Positions 25,868-35,158 are shown, numbered from the stretch's first letter. The stretch is DNA of 64,000 nt from Candidatus Omnitrophota bacterium (GCA_041650805.1 JBAZKM010000004.1:139819-203818), one strand, 5' to 3'. Program-made: numbers and translations. Notes: generated by a model not told the origin, from the letters alone.

Positions 25868-27301
25868 ATGCATGAGAATAGGTCGGAAATAAAAAAGAGG
25901 GGTGTGCCGGGCTATATCATTATCGTGCTCCTGGCTTGTGTCGGGATGGCCGTATATTTCAATTCGCTTTCCAACGGCTTCATACTGGATGACTTCAGCC
26001 ATGTCGTCGATAATACCGCGATAAAAAGCTTTTCCAACATACCGGCGATCTTCACCCACCATCTGACGCATTTCAGCGGGCAGCCCGGGAGGTTTTACAG
26101 GCCGTTAGAGTCGATAAGCTTTGCTGTCGATCATTTCCTGTGGGGCTCCGAGCCGTTCGGATACCATCTGACCAATACCCTCCTGCACATATTCGTCACC
26201 ATCCTGGTCTTCGGATCGATATATTTCATCACCGGAGATCCTGTCGTCTCCGCGCTTACGGGGCTTCTATATCTGGTGCACCCTGTCCACACGGAGGCGG
26301 TGGCATATATTTCCGGCAGGGCCGACCCGCTGTCGTTCATCTTCCTGCTTTTGATGATGGCCTTTCAGCGCCGATACTGGACCGGCGGAAAACAGGGTAA
26401 GGCCGTCTTCTATGCGCTCCTTCTCCTGAGTTTTATCGCAGCCCTTTTGAGCAAAGAGGCAGCCGTTGTCTTTCCCTTTCTTCTGATATTCTTCGAATAC
26501 TGCATAAGAGACCGCGGAAATTACCGCAGCGTTAATATATTTTTTTACGTGCCTCTCTTTCTCATCTCCGTGGTCTGGTTCTTATGGAAGAACACCGTCA
26601 TACCGACGGAACGCATGGTAGAGGAGACGGTTGCCTTCAGCGCGTACATAATAGCGTTACCCCGCCTGTTATTTGATTATATACGGCTCTCTATCATCCC
26701 GGCCGGCCTCCACTTTTCATATAAACTGGAATTTCCGAGGTCTGCATTCCAGGCGGGCTATATCGAGCCGGCCTTCTTCCTGTGTCTCCTGGCGCCCGTC
26801 ATATTTTATATATGGCATATGGGGAAGCGCTCTACCGGTTACAGGATCGCATTTTTCGGGATCGGATGGTTCATAATAGCTCTCGTGCCGTACCTGAACA
26901 TATTCTTTCAGTTGAACTCTCTCTTTGCCGAGCACTGGCTGTATATACCGGAGATGGGCTTTGTGCTATTCGTTATCTATTCCGTATTTTCTTTCGCCAG
27001 TACAGCATGGGCAAGGAGATCGGCGATCGCCCTCTTTACAGCGGCCATATGCGTATTTTCATTTTTGACTGTGCGCCAGACCGGTATATGGAAGGACGAG
27101 ATCGCCTTTTATACATACAATATAAAGCACGCCCCCCATACCGAGATGCTCTATAATAACCTTGCCGTTGAATATATGAGACGGGGGGATATGGCAAAGG
27201 CCAGAGATCTGCTCCTTAAGGCGATAAAGATAAATCCTAAAAATAAGAGGGCCATGGAGAATCTGGCCATAGTCGAGGCCGATGCGTACACGGGTCAATA
27301 G
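25868..27301 (+). CDS. TMTC-like membrane protein with C-terminal TPR
   Basis: The protein (477 residues from ATG 25868) has about ten membrane helices and the N-terminal loop acidic pair FILDDFSHVVDN, the Pro/Arg-rich HLTHFSGQPGRFYRPL and VHPVHTEAVAYISGRADPLSF motif of the TMTC/O-mannosyltransferase-like family. The last 50 residues form a TPR (MLYNNLAVEYMRRGDMAKARDLLLKAIKINP). It is probably a glycosyltransferase using a lipid-linked sugar. ATG 25856 is also in frame but sits directly on a TATAAT (25850-25855); if that is the promoter, ATG 25868 is the real start with a leader of only a few bases. The 3' end overlaps the next gene by 20 bases. Confidence 0.75.
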   Translation: MHENRSEIKKRGVPGYIIIVLLACVGMAVYFNSLSNGFILDDFSHVVDNTAIKSFSNIPAIFTHHLTHFSGQPGRFYRPLESISFAVDHFLWGSEPFGYHLTNTLLHIFVTILVFGSIYFITGDPVVSALTGLLYLVHPVHTEAVAYISGRADPLSFIFLLLMMAFQRRYWTGGKQGKAVFYALLLLSFIAALLSKEAAVVFPFLLIFFEYCIRDRGNYRSVNIFFYVPLFLISVVWFLWKNTVIPTERMVEETVAFSAYIIALPRLLFDYIRLSIIPAGLHFSYKLEFPRSAFQAGYIEPAFFLCLLAPVIFYIWHMGKRSTGYRIAFFGIGWFIIALVPYLNIFFQLNSLFAEHWLYIPEMGFVLFVIYSVFSFASTAWARRSAIALFTAAICVFSFLTVRQTGIWKDEIAFYTYNIKHAPHTEMLYNNLAVEYMRRGDMAKARDLLLKAIKINPKNKRAMENLAIVEADAYTGQ

Positions 27302-28742
27302 TTGGATCTTCCCTGCGGTCCTGCTCGGTGCCATGTCCTTGAGGATATGGGGGCTCGGGGCCCATGACTTCTGGTATGACGAGATCAATACCGCGGGCAG
27401 CGCCGGCGTTATCATATTCGGATGGAATGCCCCGCTTTACGGCATAATTATCCACTTCTGGGCAAAGGTCTTCGGCGCATCAGAGTTCGCGCTTCGCTTT
27501 CCCTCGGCCCTCTTCAGCGTTCTGGCTATCGTGCCGTTATTTCACATAGGGAGGAAGTGTTTCGGCGACACGGTCGGGATCTGCGCCGCCGTCATAATGG
27601 CCCTCTCCCCTTTCCACCTGTGGTATGCGCAGGAGGCGCGCGACTACAGCCTGCTCTTATTTGCCGGGACCGTCTCTTCTTACTTTTTGTTAACGGCTAT
27701 CACGGATAATTCAAGACGGGCGTGGGTGCTTTTCCTTGTCTCTTCCGTGATCGGTATCTATACCCATTATTTTTACATGTTTCTCTTCCTGTCCCACGGG
27801 ATATGCGCCGTTTTTTTCCTGAGGGAACGGTCCGGTTACAGGGCAGCCGCGTATTTCTCAGCCGCAACAGCCTCATTCCTGCCGTACCTCCCGCGATTTA
27901 TAAGCAAATTACAGTTCGTACAGGGCGGTTTCTGGGTGCCGTTGCCTGTGCCCGGATCGATCATTACGACACTGGAGAACTTCATGCTGGGTTATAACGG
28001 CTCATCCTCCCTTTATTTTATTTCAAATGTCATCGCGGCAGCGCTTGTGATCTCGGCGTCCATATACGCATATAAGAGATCGCTCGGCCTGCCTTTCGGT
28101 ATTTGCGCCGTTCTCTTTGCCGCGCCCCTTTTGATCGCCTTTTTATTTTCCCGGCACTTTTTCCCGGTATATCTAGACCGCGGATTGATATTCTCAAGCC
28201 CCTATTATTATATTATCCTGGCCCTCGGTATCGTGTCGTTCTCCGGAAAGATGAGGGCCGTTGCCGGGGCGGCGATCCTGGCGCTTTTATTGGTAGGCGG
28301 TTACCGCTATTATGCCGATGAGGTCACCCCGTCGAGCCTTCACCGCGTCGGAGCATACGGGAAAAAACCGATCAAGCCGGTCGTGCGATTTATTAAAGAG
28401 AACCTGGCGGAGGGGGATATCATCGCGTTCACCAATACCGCCCCGATGGTGCCTTTCGGTTTTTACTCCGGGGGGCGGAGGATATCCTACCGCTATTTTT
28501 TCGACCCGCGTTATGCGGACCTGGACTGGCAGAGGCCGATCCAGGAGTCGAGATACAATATACCGGTTCACAAGATAGCGTTCCCGGAGGCCGGCCGGAT
28601 ATGGCTCATCGCTTCCGATTTCGAGCGGAGCGGCAAACTTGACAAAAATTCCGTTTCGGTCAAAGAGTATATGGACACCCATTTTAGGCCGGTATCCGTA
28701 AGAGAATTTGACGGCCTGTTCGTATCCCTTTATGAAAAGTAA
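27282..28742 (+). CDS. ArnT/PMT-like membrane glycosyltransferase (GT39-like)
   Basis: This 486-residue polytopic protein has a first helix, then AHDFWYDEINTAG (D33, E34 acidic pair), PLYGIIIHFWAKVFGASEFALRFPSALFS and SPFHLWYAQEARDYSLLLF, all typical of bacterial PMT_2 transferases and close in design to the protein at 3832. About eleven hydrophobic segments precede a soluble tail. It overlaps the TMTC-like gene upstream and the nucleotidyltransferase gene downstream, so the three make one unit. Sugar and acceptor unknown. Confidence 0.8.
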   Translation: MRTRVNSWIFPAVLLGAMSLRIWGLGAHDFWYDEINTAGSAGVIIFGWNAPLYGIIIHFWAKVFGASEFALRFPSALFSVLAIVPLFHIGRKCFGDTVGICAAVIMALSPFHLWYAQEARDYSLLLFAGTVSSYFLLTAITDNSRRAWVLFLVSSVIGIYTHYFYMFLFLSHGICAVFFLRERSGYRAAAYFSAATASFLPYLPRFISKLQFVQGGFWVPLPVPGSIITTLENFMLGYNGSSSLYFISNVIAAALVISASIYAYKRSLGLPFGICAVLFAAPLLIAFLFSRHFFPVYLDRGLIFSSPYYYIILALGIVSFSGKMRAVAGAAILALLLVGGYRYYADEVTPSSLHRVGAYGKKPIKPVVRFIKENLAEGDIIAFTNTAPMVPFGFYSGGRRISYRYFFDPRYADLDWQRPIQESRYNIPVHKIAFPEAGRIWLIASDFERSGKLDKNSVSVKEYMDTHFRPVSVREFDGLFVSLYEK

Positions 28743-29916
28743 AGAGGCGGCCTTATTGGCCGCGATCATGCGAAATGATATTAAGGAGACGGCCGACCTG
28801 GCTTCGGACGCTCCTCGTCCGGTGGACTGGGGAACGATCGAAAGGCTTATCGCTTATCACGACATAGCGCCGCTCGTGCATCTGCGCATCAAAGATACCG
28901 GGATCCGGCTGCCGTCCGGATTACGCGATCGCCTGGAGAAGAGTTATTACCTGGCTATCGCAAAAGGCCAGAGTTTATGGGCCGAGTTCCTGCGGATATC
29001 GAAGGCCTTCAGGGACCGGAATGCGGCGATGGTACCTATCAAAGGCACGTCTTTCCTCGCGGATATTTACGCGTCCAACCCGTGCCGGCCGATGGCGGAT
29101 ATCGACATCCTGGTAGAAGAGCGCTCGCTGGATATGGCCAGGGCCCTGCTTACGGAGGCGGGATACAGGGAGGAGTCGTTCGGGCTGGATGAAGCGTACT
29201 GGCGCTTAAACCAATGCCACATTACATTTGTCAAGGAGCGCATCTATGTAGAGGTGCATTTCGGGCTCGATTTCAAACGCGGGAACAGGAATATCCTGCC
29301 GCGTCTCTGGGAAAGGGTCAGGGAGCGTTCCGTAGACGGGCACGGCGTCAGTTTTCTTTCCTATGAAGACGCGCTCTTCAGCCTTGCCTTACACGAGCGG
29401 AGGTTCGGCAGGACGCTGGGGCTCAAGAATATATTGGACGTATCGCTGATCCTCAAAAATAAAGGCGACGCGCTCGACTGGGATTATATAGTCGATGAGG
29501 CAAGGGCAGGGAAGATGAGCTCCGCCGTATTCTTCATACTCTCCGCGGCAAAAATATTTTTTAAATCCGATATCCCGCAGGGTGTACCGGCGGGATTAGG
29601 CGTGCCCTATTACAAAAGGAAGGCGATAGAAAACATGATAAGGCGGAACGCTTTATCCGCGCGTATCGCCGCGAGGAATAAGTCATTATACACGATGAAA
29701 CACTTCCTGCTCTTTGACAGTTTATGGGAACCGGCCTCCTACATATATCATATCCCGGAGGAGCAGTTTGCGAAATTTTACGGCCTTGAGCCGTATGATG
29801 CGAAGACGCGCCTTCTTTACCGCCTTAGAGGCCTCTCAATGCCGTATCTCTGGGCGCGTGAACGCCTTTCGCGCGGCGCAAAGAGGCGCCGTGCCGCACC
29901 CGGCAAAGACGCATAA
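28732..29916 (+). CDS. NTP_transf_5-like nucleotidyltransferase-family protein
   Basis: From ATG 28732 the 394-residue protein contains the pattern of the uncharacterised nucleotidyltransferase family (PF14907 type): MVPIKGTSFLADIYASNPCRPMADIDILV, where KG and DID supply the nucleotide and metal sites, followed by VEVHFGLDF and ALFSLALHERRFG. The C-terminal part is helical and basic. Family members are often found next to HprK-like kinase and PqqD genes; an HprK-like gene is at the left window edge, 28 kb away. It overlaps the ArnT-like gene by 11 bases. No biochemical function is established here. Confidence 0.75.
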   Translation: MKSKEAALLAAIMRNDIKETADLASDAPRPVDWGTIERLIAYHDIAPLVHLRIKDTGIRLPSGLRDRLEKSYYLAIAKGQSLWAEFLRISKAFRDRNAAMVPIKGTSFLADIYASNPCRPMADIDILVEERSLDMARALLTEAGYREESFGLDEAYWRLNQCHITFVKERIYVEVHFGLDFKRGNRNILPRLWERVRERSVDGHGVSFLSYEDALFSLALHERRFGRTLGLKNILDVSLILKNKGDALDWDYIVDEARAGKMSSAVFFILSAAKIFFKSDIPQGVPAGLGVPYYKRKAIENMIRRNALSARIAARNKSLYTMKHFLLFDSLWEPASYIYHIPEEQFAKFYGLEPYDAKTRLLYRLRGLSMPYLWARERLSRGAKRRRAAPGKDA

Positions 29917-29923
29917 TTTATAC

Positions 29924-29952
29924 TTGACAAAAACGCTCAGCTTTGCTATATT
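29924..29952 (+). promoter_or_regulatory. Sigma70-like promoter of iscR, predicted leaderless
   Basis: TTGACA (29924-29929) and TATATT (29947-29952) are 17 bases apart. The ATG of iscR begins at 29959, only six bases after the -10 box, so the transcript would start on or beside the initiation codon. No Shine-Dalgarno site at usable spacing exists. Confidence 0.75.
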
Positions 29953-29958
29953 GAGAGT

Positions 29959-30411
29959 ATGAAATTATCGACAAAATCCACATACGGGCTCAGGGCCATG
30001 GTCGACATAGCGCTCGGATCGCGGGGAGGGGCCATCCCCATATCGGATATAGCAAGACGGGAGGGGTTGTCGACCGACTATCTCGAGCAGCTTCTCAATA
30101 AGCTCCGCCGGGACGGCCTCGTACTGAGCGTTCGCGGCCCGAAGGGCGGGTACCTCCTGTCAAAGAAGCCGGATGATATAACCGTGGGCGACATCGTGAA
30201 GGCGCTTGAGAAGGATATGGCCCCGGTCCATTGCGTGACGGCAGACGGCAGACCGAAAGGATTTTGCAAACGCAGTAAAGATTGTGTGACGAAAGGCGTA
30301 TGGATGAAGCTGTCGAAATCGATAAATGACTGTCTGGACTCCATGACTTTGGAAGACCTGTGCGGAAAGGCGGCTAAGGCGCCGGCCAGGTCCACGAGGA
30401 GGTTCTTATGA
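29959..30411 (+). CDS. iscR: IscR-like Rrf2-family regulator of Fe-S assembly
   Basis: The 150-residue protein begins MKLSTKSTYGLRAMVDIALG, with recognition helix LSTDYLEQLLNKLRRDGLV, the wing VRGPKGGYLLSKKPDDI and three cysteines C92, C103 and C109 in the position of the IscR cluster ligands. In its [2Fe-2S] form IscR represses isc genes. It overlaps the cysteine desulfurase start by 4 bases, so regulator and target are one operon, and the promoter just ahead is the likely site of autoregulation. It is distinct from the Rrf2 protein at 19688 (similar layout, low identity). Confidence 0.9.
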   Translation: MKLSTKSTYGLRAMVDIALGSRGGAIPISDIARREGLSTDYLEQLLNKLRRDGLVLSVRGPKGGYLLSKKPDDITVGDIVKALEKDMAPVHCVTADGRPKGFCKRSKDCVTKGVWMKLSKSINDCLDSMTLEDLCGKAAKAPARSTRRFL

Positions 30412-31574
30412 AGAAGGTCTATCTCGATAATAACGCGACCACAAGGATGAGGGAGGAGGTCCTGGCGGCGATGCTTCCTTATTATAAGGATATATACGGA
30501 AACGCCTCCAGTGTCCACGAGTTCGGCCGCACGGCGCGGCGGGCCGTCGACGAGGCAAGGGAGAAGGTCGCCGGGCTCCTGGGGGCCGCAAGCCCGGAAG
30601 AGATAATATTCACATCCGGTGGCACAGAGGCGGATAACTTTGCCATAAAGGGCTTAGCAGGCGCGATGAGATCAAAAGGGAACCATATCATAACATCCAC
30701 GGTTGAACACCATGCCGTATTGAACGCGTGCAAGTTCCTTGAGAGAGAGGGGTATAAAGTCACTTACGTAAAGGTTGACAAATATGGCATAATAGATACG
30801 GAGGAGCTAAGGAGGGCGGTCACCGACAAGACGATACTGATCACCGTAATGTATGCCAATAATGAAGTGGGTACCATAGAGCCGATAGAAGAGATCGGCA
30901 AGATAGCTAAAGAGAGGGGTATATATTTCCATACAGATGCCGTCCAGGCGGTCGGCAAAGTGCCTTTTGCGGTGAAAGATATGAACATCGACCTCCTCTC
31001 CATGTCAGGCCACAAGATATACGGGCCGAAGGGGATCGGCGCGTTATATATAAGGAAGAAGACGAAGATAACGCCGCTCATTCACGGCGGCCATCACGAG
31101 ATGCAGAAGAGGGCCGGCACGGAGAACGTCGCTGGTATCGTAGGCCTGGGTGAGGCCGCGTCCCTTTCTGTAAGAGAGACGCCGGCGGAGGCAAAGAAAT
31201 TGAAAGACCTCAGGGACTACCTGCATAAAGGGATCGTCTCAAAGATAGAGGATGTGGATCTGAACGGTCATCCGGAGAAGAGATTGCCCAATACCCTGAA
31301 TGTCGGTTTCAAATTTTTAGAAGGGGAGTCGATAGTCCTGAACCTTGATATGGAAGGGGTTGCGGTCTCGACCGGTTCTGCCTGTACCTCCGGGAGCCTT
31401 GAACCGTCGCATGTCCTGACGGCGATGGGGATAAACCCCGCAGATTCACAGGGGTCGATAAGATTTTCGCTGGGCAGGGACAATACAAAGGAAGATATGG
31501 ACTATATCCTGGGGATACTGCCGCCGATCATAACACGGCTCAGGGATATGTCGCCGTTGTACGAAAAGAAATAG
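30408..31574 (+). CDS. iscS: Cysteine desulfurase NifS/IscS
   Basis: The 388-residue PLP enzyme takes sulfur from cysteine for Fe-S assembly. It starts KKVYLDNNATTRMREEV, binds PLP at K203 (SMSGHKIYGPKG) and has the catalytic Cys326 in VAVSTGSACTSGS on a long loop, as in group I (IscS/NifS). Length is normal. The TAG stop at 31572-31574 shares its last base with a heptamer-repeat element, and the scaffold gene iscU follows 96 bases later. Confidence 0.95.
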   Translation: MKKVYLDNNATTRMREEVLAAMLPYYKDIYGNASSVHEFGRTARRAVDEAREKVAGLLGAASPEEIIFTSGGTEADNFAIKGLAGAMRSKGNHIITSTVEHHAVLNACKFLEREGYKVTYVKVDKYGIIDTEELRRAVTDKTILITVMYANNEVGTIEPIEEIGKIAKERGIYFHTDAVQAVGKVPFAVKDMNIDLLSMSGHKIYGPKGIGALYIRKKTKITPLIHGGHHEMQKRAGTENVAGIVGLGEAASLSVRETPAEAKKLKDLRDYLHKGIVSKIEDVDLNGHPEKRLPNTLNVGFKFLEGESIVLNLDMEGVAVSTGSACTSGSLEPSHVLTAMGINPADSQGSIRFSLGRDNTKEDMDYILGILPPIITRLRDMSPLYEKK

Positions 31575-31643
31575 TCCACGGACCACAGTCCATGGTCCAC
31601 AGATCTTGCTTTTGCTGTGGACCGTCGACCGTGGGCTATGGAC
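31574..31643. repeat. Heptamer family A inverted repeat between iscS and iscU
   Basis: The left arm is four degenerate 7-mers (GTCCACG, GACCACA, GTCCATG, GTCCACA) and the right arm is their inverted counterpart (CTGTGGAC through CTATGGAC), around a 12-base T/C-rich loop. The arms pair imperfectly over about 30 bases. The element starts on the G of the iscS TAG stop codon. Related elements are at 34293, 36436 and 40292. Confidence 0.85.
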
Positions 31644-31670
31644 TGAAGTTGCTAATACGAGGAGAATACG

Positions 31671-32057
31671 ATGGAAGGCCAATATTCGGAGAAGGTGATG
31701 GAGCATTTCAGGAACCCGCACAACGTCGGAGAGATACCCGACGCCGACGGGGTAGGGAACGTGGGGAATCCGGTCTGCGGGGATATAATGCGGCTGTACA
31801 TAAAAGTCGATAAGGATGAGGTCATTACCGATGCCAAGTTCAAGACCTTCGGCTGCGGGGCGGCTATAGCGACCTCGAGCATGGTCACGGAGCTGGTCAA
31901 GGGCAAGACCATAAAGGAGGCGCTTAAGGTCTCAAACCATGCCGTAGCCGAGGCATTGGGCGGCCTTCCCAAGATCAAGATGCACTGTTCGGTATTGGCC
32001 GAAGAGGCTCTCAAATCGGCAATAGACGATTACCTCAAGAAAAAAGGCAAAAGATAG
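31671..32057 (+). CDS. iscU: Fe-S cluster scaffold protein IscU/NifU N-terminal
   Basis: The 128 residues hold the three scaffold cysteines: C36 (GNPVCGD), C62 (FGCGAA) and C106 (KMHCSVLAEEAL), with the expected Asp after the first. The protein builds [2Fe-2S] and [4Fe-4S] clusters with IscS. MEGQYSEKVMEHFRNPHNVGEI is the usual N-terminus for NifU-type scaffolds of anaerobes. The C-terminal NifU domain is missing; a stand-alone one is encoded at 24968. Confidence 0.95.
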   Translation: MEGQYSEKVMEHFRNPHNVGEIPDADGVGNVGNPVCGDIMRLYIKVDKDEVITDAKFKTFGCGAAIATSSMVTELVKGKTIKEALKVSNHAVAEALGGLPKIKMHCSVLAEEALKSAIDDYLKKKGKR

Positions 32058-32061
32058 ACCC

Positions 32062-32610
32062 GTGAAGCACAAGATACGTAAAGAGATCACCGCAAAGCTC
32101 AAAGATCACTCTGAGCTTGAAAAATCCCGGAAGAGTGGTATAATAAAAAAGAAATTGTTAAACGCGGAGGAGTTTAAAAAATCGGAAATTGTGATGTTTT
32201 ACGTCTCGCTGAAGGACGAGGTTGACACGCTTTCTATGATAGACGAGGCGCTAAAGACGGGAAAGCGGGTATGTGTTCCCGTGATCTTAAAGGAAGAGAA
32301 ACGATTGATAGCAGGCGAAATAAAGAATAGACTTGAAGATCTGGAAAAGCAGCACTTTGGAATCTACCAGCCCAAAGCGGGCAAGGTACGAGAGGTTCCT
32401 TTGGAGGATATAGATCTGGTTGTAGTCCCGGGTATAGCCTTTGACAAAGATAACGTCAGGCTGGGCCGGGGGCACGGTTATTACGACCGGTTCCTGTCGT
32501 GTCTCTCCGAACGGACCAGAACAATAGGGCTTGCATTCGATTTTCAGGTGATCGCCGATCTTCCCAAAGACCCGCACGATATTCCCGTCTGGAAAACCAT
32601 CACAGCGTAA
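32062..32610 (+). CDS. 5-formyltetrahydrofolate cyclo-ligase
   Basis: The 182-residue enzyme converts 5-formyl-THF to 5,10-methenyl-THF with ATP. Recognisable segments are IVMFYVSLKDEVDT, KRVCVPVI, DLVVVPGIAFDKDNVRLGRGHGYYDRFL (substrate and Mg-ATP site) and IGLAFDFQV. GTG start 4 bases after iscU. Folate C1 metabolism also appears in this window as MetV. The segment after the stop holds a heptamer family B hairpin before rny. Confidence 0.9.
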   Translation: MKHKIRKEITAKLKDHSELEKSRKSGIIKKKLLNAEEFKKSEIVMFYVSLKDEVDTLSMIDEALKTGKRVCVPVILKEEKRLIAGEIKNRLEDLEKQHFGIYQPKAGKVREVPLEDIDLVVVPGIAFDKDNVRLGRGHGYYDRFLSCLSERTRTIGLAFDFQVIADLPKDPHDIPVWKTITA

Positions 32611-32615
32611 AACTG

Positions 32616-32693
32616 AGCTATCAGCTTTCAGCCGTCAGCTATCAGCAAAAAAATAAAAGCTGAAAGCTGAAGACTGACAGCTGAAAGCTGAAA
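32616..32693. repeat. Heptamer family B inverted repeat between 5-FCL gene and rny
   Basis: The left arm reads AGCTATC, AGCTTTC, AGCCGTC, AGCTATC, AGC; the right arm is GCTGAAA, GCTGAAG, ACTGACA, GCTGAAA, GCTGAAA, with an A-rich loop. Both arms are exact 7-base tandem arrays and can form a hairpin of about 31 imperfect pairs. A second, mostly one-armed copy is at 35165. Confidence 0.85.
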
Positions 32694-32721
32694 TCCAACA
32701 GTGTAATTTTGGGAGGTAAAA

Positions 32722-34293
32722 ATGCACACAGAAAATACGGTGATTTACATAGGGCTATCCGTGTTCGGGGCCGCTCTGTCCTTTGCGCTCGGTTATTTTA
32801 TAAGGAAATACCATGCCAAGATGCAGCTGAAGGGCGCCGAGGACAAGGCCAGAAAGATACTTGAAAATTCCAAGGTAGACGCCGACAAGATCCGCCGGGA
32901 GGCGGAACTGGAGGCCAAAGACCGTCTCCTCAAGATGAGGAACGAGTTTGAGAATGAGACAAAGGAGCGCCGCCAGGAACTCATCGTCCTTGAGAAGAGG
33001 CTGCTGCAAAAAGAGGAGAATCTGGACAGGAAGCTCGACATACTGGACAGGAAGGAAAAGGATGTGGAGAGGAGGGACCAGTCCCTGGTAGAGAAGGAGA
33101 AGGCGGCCCGTGCCAAAGAGAACGAGCTAAATGCGATGCTGCAGGAGGAGAAGGAGAAGCTGCAGAAGGTCTCAGGCATGACCAGGGAAGAGGCCAGGCA
33201 GGTCCTCCTTAAGAGGCTTGAGGACGAGGTTAAGCAGGAAGCGGCGATCATGATAAAGAGGACGGAAGACGAGGCGAAAGAGAAGGCGGATAAAGAGGCG
33301 CGTAAGATCATAGGGCTTGCGATACAGAGATGCGCCGCGGAGCACACGGTCGAGACGACCGTAAGCGTAGTGAACCTCCCGAATGACGAGATGAAGGGGA
33401 GGATAATCGGGAGGGAAGGCAGGAATATACGCGCCCTGGAGATCGCGACAGGCATAGATGTGATAATAGATGACACGCCGGAGGCGGTGATATTGTCCGG
33501 TTTCGATCCGATAAAGAGAGAGATCGCCAGGTTGTCGCTCGAACGTCTTATAGAGGACGGCCGTATCCATCCCGGCAGGATAGAAGAGGTCGTGGAGAAG
33601 ATCAAAAAAGAGATGGAGAATACCATACGCGAAGAGGGCGAGAAGGCCCTGTTCGAGACGGGGCTGCACGGTGTCCATCCGGAGATAGTCAAGCTCCTGG
33701 GACGCCTTAAATACAGGACCAGCTACGGACAGAACGTCTTGCAGCATTCGAAAGAGGTCGCTCACCTCATGGGTGTCATGGCCAGCGAGCTGAAGCTCGA
33801 CTTCAATCTCGCCAAGCGCATAGGGCTTTTGCATGATCTAGGCAAGGCGATAAGCCATGATGTCGAAGGGACGCACTCCAAGCTGGGAAGCGACCTTGCG
33901 AGAAAGTACGGGGAGAGCGAGACCATATGCCACGCCATAGAGGCACACCACCAGGATATCGAGCCGCGGACGCTGTTGGCGGTACTGGTGCAGGCCGCGG
34001 ACGCGATCAGCGCATCGAGGCCCGGGGCCAGGCGTGAGACGCTCGAGATATATATAAAACGGCTCGAGAAGCTCGAGGCGATCGCCGATTCCTTCAAGGG
34101 GGTCGAGAAGGCCTATGCCATACAGGCGGGGAGGGAGATAAGGGTGATGGTCCAGCCCGACAAGATATCGGATACCCAGGCAGCCGTCATGGCGCGCGAT
34201 ATAACTAAAAAGATAGAAGAGGGGCTTGAATACCCCGGTCAGATAAAGGTTACGGTCATCCGCGAGACGCGAGCGGTGGAATACGCGAAATAG
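32722..34293 (+). CDS. rny: Ribonuclease Y
   Basis: The 523-residue endoribonuclease has an N-terminal membrane anchor (about residues 7-27), a long charged coiled coil (40-195), a KH domain with [15 protein letters not shown] and an HD domain with HDLGKA. It initiates mRNA decay at the membrane. Length and domain order are normal. Good ribosome site GGGAGGT. It is followed by ymdB, a frequent neighbour of rny in other bacteria. Its TAG stop (34291-34293) is the first part of a family A repeat element. Confidence 0.95.
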   Translation: MHTENTVIYIGLSVFGAALSFALGYFIRKYHAKMQLKGAEDKARKILENSKVDADKIRREAELEAKDRLLKMRNEFENETKERRQELIVLEKRLLQKEENLDRKLDILDRKEKDVERRDQSLVEKEKAARAKENELNAMLQEEKEKLQKVSGMTREEARQVLLKRLEDEVKQEAAIMIKRTEDEAKEKADKEARKIIGLAIQRCAAEHTVETTVSVVNLPNDEMKGRIIGREGRNIRALEIATGIDVIIDDTPEAVILSGFDPIKREIARLSLERLIEDGRIHPGRIEEVVEKIKKEMENTIREEGEKALFETGLHGVHPEIVKLLGRLKYRTSYGQNVLQHSKEVAHLMGVMASELKLDFNLAKRIGLLHDLGKAISHDVEGTHSKLGSDLARKYGESETICHAIEAHHQDIEPRTLLAVLVQAADAISASRPGARRETLEIYIKRLEKLEAIADSFKGVEKAYAIQAGREIRVMVQPDKISDTQAAVMARDITKKIEEGLEYPGQIKVTVIRETRAVEYAK

Positions 34294-34360
34294 TCCACGG
34301 TCCACGGTCGACAGTCCACGGTAAAGAGTATCTGTGGACCATGGACAGTAGACTATGGAC
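34293..34360. repeat. Heptamer family A element between rny and ymdB
   Basis: Left arm GTCCACG, GTCCACG, GTCGACA, GTCCACG; right arm CTGTGGAC, CATGGAC, AGTAGAC, TATGGAC, with the loop GTAAAGAGTAT between them. The loop and first right-arm units are shared exactly with the element at 36436. It begins on the last base of the rny stop codon and ends 4 bases before the ymdB Shine-Dalgarno. Confidence 0.85.
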
Positions 34361-34372
34361 CAAAGGAGATAT

Positions 34373-35158
34373 ATGCGCATATTGTTTATAGGCGATATCG
34401 TCGGCGAACCGGGCCGAAGGGCGGTCAAAGAACTGCTTCCGAAGATGGAAAAGAGGGAGAAGCTCGACTTTGTCATAGCGAACGGAGAGAATTCGGCCGG
34501 AGGGAGCGGCATAACGCCCGATATCGCGGACGAGCTGTTCGGTTACGGTGTAGATGTCCTGACGAGCGGCGACCACATATGGAAACGCAAAGAGATCGTC
34601 GAAAGGATCGAGACGGATAAAAGGATCCTCCGGCCCGCCAACTATCCGGAGGGCGCCCCCGGCCTCGGTTCCACGATAGTGAGGTCGAGAGAGGATGAGA
34701 TAGAAGTGGGCGTGGTCAATATCATAGGGCGCGTATTCATGCAGGCCGTAGAATGCCCGTTCAAAACGGCCAGGAGAGAGATAGATAAGATAAGAGAGCG
34801 CGCGAGGGTCATTATAGTGGATATACATGCGGAGGCGACGAGCGAAAAGATAGCGCTCGGCTGGTACCTTGACGGCGCGGTAAGCGCGATAGTCGGGACG
34901 CACACGCACGTGCAGACGGCGGATGAAAAGATCCTGCCCGGCGGCACCGCGTATATCACCGATGTCGGTATGGCAGGGCCGTTCGACTCCGTTATCGGGA
35001 GAAAGAAGGAGCAGATACTGTCGCGTTTTATCACACAGATGCCGGTAAGGTTCGAGATGGCCGAGGGGGATGTCCAGCTCCACGGCGTCATCCTCGATAT
35101 AGACGAGAAGACGGGCAAGGCGAATTCTATAAAGCGAGTGCAAGAGAAGTTGAAATAG
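34373..35158 (+). CDS. ymdB: TIGR00282-family metallophosphoesterase (YmdB-like)
   Basis: The 261-residue protein starts RILFIGDIVGEPGRRAV (metal ligand Asp), has FVIANGENSAGG, LTSGDHIWKR, DIHAEATSEK, GTHTHVQTADE and the YITDVGMAGPFDSVIG C-terminus of the family. YmdB is a di-iron phosphodiesterase acting on cyclic mononucleotides and RNA-related signalling in Bacillus. Start ATG 34373 follows AAAGGAGAT. A family B repeat separates it from xseA. Confidence 0.9.
   Translation: MRILFIGDIVGEPGRRAVKELLPKMEKREKLDFVIANGENSAGGSGITPDIADELFGYGVDVLTSGDHIWKRKEIVERIETDKRILRPANYPEGAPGLGSTIVRSREDEIEVGVVNIIGRVFMQAVECPFKTARREIDKIRERARVIIVDIHAEATSEKIALGWYLDGAVSAIVGTHTHVQTADEKILPGGTAYITDVGMAGPFDSVIGRKKEQILSRFITQMPVRFEMAEGDVQLHGVILDIDEKTGKANSIKRVQEKLK

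Noticed and set aside
32793..33692. Long antisense frame opposite rny
   Set aside because: Ser/Leu-rich translation typical of the complement of a coiled-coil gene; rny on the + strand is unambiguous.
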